A stretch of DNA of 64,000 nt from Wuchereria bancrofti. Its lineage: Eukaryota > Nematoda > Chromadorea > Rhabditida > Onchocercidae. This document shows positions 60,601-64,000 of the stretch, piece by piece. A program made the translations under genes and the position numbers. The notes beneath the pieces were generated by a model, which searched no databases, was not told where the DNA came from, and saw nothing but the letters and a program-made list of their open reading frames with translations. Where the stretch lies: NCBI GenBank assembly GCA_005281725.1, contig SSBO01000001.1, forward strand, positions 3,952,399 through 4,016,398, in the 5' to 3' direction. Every line of letters begins with the position of its first letter. The first letter of the stretch is position 1.

Positions 60601-62228
60601 GGAAACATAGCACACTTGCTCATTAACTTTTAGATTTCGAGAATTGTGTTGTATCCTATTTCAAATAGATGTGTAGTACATTATTTTGAATGTTTGAAAA
60701 TATAAGATTTCTGAATTTTTATTATTTCACAGAATTTCATGAAATTACTTCAATTTCTTTTTTTCTTATTCACTGGTAAGAAACAGAATTCCAAGGAAAA
60801 AAGCGAATGCTTTGTTCATTTACTTATAGTGCATGGTTGAAAGATGAGGAACATGAAGTTGTGCATCGGATCAATAAAAGAATCGATCTGATGACTAATT
60901 TGGAGCAAGAGACTTCAGAAGAATTGCAGGTTTGTTGCTTTTATTCAAAGTATACATTTTAAAATTAAATTGCTGATGTTTCTTACTTGCTATACCTGCT
61001 TTCTGCTACTGAGTCAATTTGTAATTTAGTTCCAGATTTCACATATATAATTTGTATTTTTATTACAAATCACTATTTGAAGATTTTGTTTCTCAGCAAT
61101 AGTTTGTCTTTAAAGAAGTCTCTAACTCACTGACTTCACAGTATTACTTTGAAGGTTCACACTGTTTAGTTGTTTTGGCAGATATTACAATCATCGTAGT
61201 GACCATGCTTTTTTTACTCAATAGTTTTTACTGTTTTGTATTTTTCATGATAAAGCAAATATTAGGTTGGAAATTATGGTATTGGTGGTCATTATGATCC
61301 TCATTTTGACTTCGCAAGAGTAAGTTTCATTATTTTCGATTAATTAAAAGATTTAATTTTTTAATATTTTTTCATTGTTGTACTGAGTACTTTATGAGTA
61401 CTTAAATGATGTAGCATTCATTCAGAGAGAAGAAGTAAACGCTTTTCAATCGCTCAATACAGGGAATCGTTTAGCAACATTGCTATTTTATGTGAGTATT
61501 CAATTCATGCTGCATAAAAGAAATTAGAAAAAGAGGAAATGTTTACTCGCTAATTTCTGTGAAGCTCAAACCTCCAAGATCTCTTGTAATTTTGATGCAT
61601 TAAAATTTTTTTCAGACATTAAGTTTTTAAACGTCGTTTTTTTCAAATTTTTTCTGCTATTAGTTTAATTTTCTCTGACCCTTAAGTTTATTTAGTTTAT
61701 AGCCGTTGCTGAAAAAGTTGCTTTTAAATGAAAATCCATTAAAATCAAAAAACTTACAGATGACACAGCCTGAATCAGGAGGTGCTACCGTATTTACTGA
61801 GGTCAAAACAACAGTTATGCCTTCTAAAGTTAGTTATTTCTACGTGATTTGATCAATATTAGTATTTAAACTTTTGCCATTTTGATTGGAAGTGGTGATC
61901 GAATTGGAAAATTGAAGATTGGTATCTTTTGGATGAAGTTTTCCAGATACCAAATCGTGAATTTGAAGTTTTTCCGACTTTTAGACTAATAAAAATCAAA
62001 TTTCTGAATAAAAAGAAATTTCCTTTGTAGAACGATGCATTATTTTGGTATAATTTATTGCGCAGCGGTGAGGGTGACTTGAGAACACGTCACGCTGCGT
62101 GTCCTGTGTTAACCGGTACGAAGTGGGTTTCAAATAAATGGATACATGAACGTGGTCAAGAGTTTCGAAGGCCTTGTGGCTTAAGCCGATCAGTGGAAGA
62201 ACAGTTTGTGGGTGATCTAAGCGCTTAA
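57666..62228 (+). CDS. Prolyl 4-hydroxylase alpha subunit, P4H-2
   Basis: Tandem paralogue of P4H-1 with the same twelve exons and phases: 57666-57832, 57988-58198, 58406-58523, 58921-59136, 59356-59540, 60017-60187, 60387-60457, 60830-60929, 61266-61319, 61426-61491, 61760-61828 and 62031-62228, giving 541 residues. The start MIVSVVFILALRSTTHADL is a signal peptide. The TPR-like substrate domain (CFDIGRAAYNVNDYYHTLIW) and the C-terminal dioxygenase domain are complete. Catalytic residues: His426 and Asp428 (PHFD), His497 (RHAACPVL), Lys507 (GTKW). It should act in the ER on collagen X-Pro-Gly proline with PDI. Differences from P4H-1: exon 10 is two codons longer, the basic C-terminal extension is missing (ends GDLSA), and exon 6 has two in-frame acceptors 21 nt apart. 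Exon 3 uses an unusual TTTTTGAG acceptor. The dioxygenase exons are the most conserved between the two genes and the N-terminus the least. Confidence 0.93.
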
Positions 62229-62374
62229 ATACTATTGGGAAGTTCAAGTGCATTAAAAAGCTAAGAATTTTTGATACATTATATTTCAAAGCTAAAATAT
62301 AATTGTTGCTGCATGTCGGGAAAACCAAAACTAAATTTGTAATGTGTCCAAATAATTTTGTATTAAATCCATAA

Positions 62375-62380
62375 AATAAA
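62375..62380 (+). promoter_or_regulatory. Polyadenylation signal candidate for P4H-2
   Basis: AATAAA 147 nt after the stop codon, in an AT-rich 3' flank with no nearer perfect match noticed. Confidence 0.5.
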
Positions 62381-62435
62381 AATTTGCAGACTAAACATTG
62401 TCTATTTGAACAATTCTTAAACATATACAAAATTG

Positions 62436-62785
62436 TTCAAATTTACATCACAGGTAAGAAATCATTTATCCAAGATTATCTCGCAATTATATTTCAGCGT
62501 CTAAAATGTTACAATCTGTTAACAAAGAATATGTGCATTGCTTAATATGTTGTAAATTGCTGCCAATCTTAATGTCATAAACCAACTATCACTATATAAA
62601 GGGTAAAGGTCATCGCAGAGTGACAACTCTTTACTCACTGTAATTATGCGCTTTGTATAAGCCAACAAGGAGTTAAAATCATTGGCTTGGCTCAGTTTTT
62701 GGATATTTCAAGCTTCGATCCAGTTCATCTCATCACTCATACTCAATTCATTTTCAATAAACGGTGATGCAGCAACAGCAAAGTA
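62436..62785 (+). repeat. R1 LTR-like repeat downstream of P4H-2
   Basis: Plus-oriented member, 5'-truncated. It matches the reverse complement of 40740-41090, including gttaacaaagaatatgtgca, the TATATAAAGGGTAAAG box at about 62593 and an AATAAA at about 62756. Confidence 0.65.
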
Positions 62786-64000
62786 CGACAGTTTTGCGAA
62801 CATTTGTGGATTGTTGATATAATTTAATATTCACTTTGTTCATTTCTTTCCTGTATTATTGTATAAATGCGATATTGTGCGATATCCTAAAGTATTGTTG
62901 ATTTACGACAACAATGAGGACATACTATTAAAAACTCCAACATATTGGTTACATTGGCACCATATTAGAAAAAGATGTCGCAAAATGTATTTGGCTACTG
63001 CAATTGATTGACATATAGTGTTTAAAATGTGAATTATATGTTTTAAAACCTTCGATTCTACTGATGGATTTCATTGCTATAACTAAAACGATAATTTAAA
63101 CTGGTTCTTTGTTCCATGCTTTGCTAAAAAATGTTTTTCTCAAATAAAGGCAATAACATGTTCTCTTTCAGTTGTGATCTTTCTGTTTCATTTTTTATGT
63201 TGAAGTAGGTTAACAGCTGTGTTAAAATGAGCGACAAATCGCAGTTGGGACACAGTGATCTGTGATGTTCTTTGTAACCTTTTTGTAATAATTTGTTTGC
63301 TTATTATTTAATCCCAAGTGTTCGCGTAATATACGGAGTATGAAATTTTAATATTGATGAGAGTTCTTTTCAAGTCAGTTTGTCTTCGATGAAATTTAGG
63401 AAACAAAGTGAAACATCGTGGCATTCTCAAGGAACTCCTAATTCGCTCTTTTAACAGGTTTTAAACACTAATTTATCTTTCACACAATGTGAAGACTTCC
63501 TGCAGCTGTTGGGACGAATGTTTCCTTCCTAGCCACTCGTATTTCTCATTAAATACTCTCATATTACGTGTTGAGTAAATTATATAAAAAATTTCCTTTC
63601 ACTCATATATGTACTTTTGCACACAAAAGTCTAAAACACAGCAAAGAAATATAAACTTTTCTGTTGTGATCAAATGTGATTTATCCTACTGCTTCAAGAT
63701 TATTGATTACTCATATTTCTCCATGATTTGATTATTTACTGCATTGATAAACCACTTTTTTCTCGTGTGATCAATACTTGATATAATTAAGTCTCTATTT
63801 ACGTCACTGCAAACAGTTTTATTACAAATTCCTCAAGAAGTGCTTCTTGAAATTTAAATGTTAGATATTTTTAGAGAAGTTGTATGCCTAAGTGCTCTAA
63901 TTTAAGTTGAACTTTTTGTGGAACAAGAAATATGCTTTGATAAGGATCCGTAATGAGGATTCGAGGCGAAGCTTTTTTAAGCTAACATCACCTTCATATT
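62786..64000. other. Right-end non-coding sequence
   Basis: AT-rich with no open frame or repeat that I can support. The beginning (to about 62830) may be the end of the R1 repeat. Confidence 0.45.

Noticed and set aside
61996..62430. Minus-strand 144-codon frame
   Set aside because: Antisense to the last P4H-2 exon and its 3' flank; no family features.
1..64000. CRISPR array, bacterial operon, Wolbachia insertion or rRNA/tRNA genes
   Set aside because: None seen: genes are spliced, repeats are LTR-like or segmental, and no tRNA or rRNA signature was found by reading.

Overview
The window is eukaryotic and looks like a nematode, most likely a filarial (spirurid) species. The DNA is strongly AT-rich, exons are short (50-250 bp) with TTTTCAG-type acceptors, and some starts sit just behind an acceptor-like site with no upstream exon, as expected for spliced-leader trans-splicing. 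Every well-resolved gene is intron-rich and has a metazoan product. I found no bacterial, plasmid, phage or CRISPR content. The species call is inference.

Layout. At 265-4817 (+) is the 3' part of a secreted or extracellular protein with VWA, FN3 and calcium-binding EGF modules; its 5' end lies outside the window. At 6479-19121 (+) is a complete TAF1, the largest TFIID subunit, with a zinc knuckle and two bromodomains. At 23224-27620 (+) is a RILP-like coiled-coil protein with RH1 and RH2 domains. At 28605-29789 (-) is an unrecognised Ser/Thr-rich protein that converges on it. From 30.2 kb the locus becomes repetitive: an F-box/LRR gene (-), a second F-box-like fragment (-), a prolyl 4-hydroxylase alpha gene (P4H-1, + 36679-42906), a degenerate BEL/Pao-type LTR retrotransposon (45015-50124), near-identical second copies of the F-box and P4H-1 exon-1 blocks, and a second complete prolyl 4-hydroxylase gene (P4H-2, + 57666-62228).

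The two P4H genes have the same 12-exon structure, keep the 2-oxoglutarate/Fe(II) residues and an N-terminal secretory signal, and are an old tandem pair. Such enzymes hydroxylate cuticle collagen in the endoplasmic reticulum together with PDI. The F-box genes belong to an expanding nematode-type family. TAF1 and the RILP-like protein are ordinary housekeeping genes.

The most unusual feature is structural. Three blocks, A (30197-33827), B (33808-34601) and C (34822-37195), recur almost unchanged later in the window but in the order B, C, A. The retroelement sits between B and C in the second set only. Its two LTRs are clearly diverged, so it looks old, whereas the blocks around it look freshly copied. 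A single N lies at a breakpoint of the second set (52879). Haplotype mis-scaffolding is therefore a real alternative to recent duplication. I did not find a convincing new molecular system.
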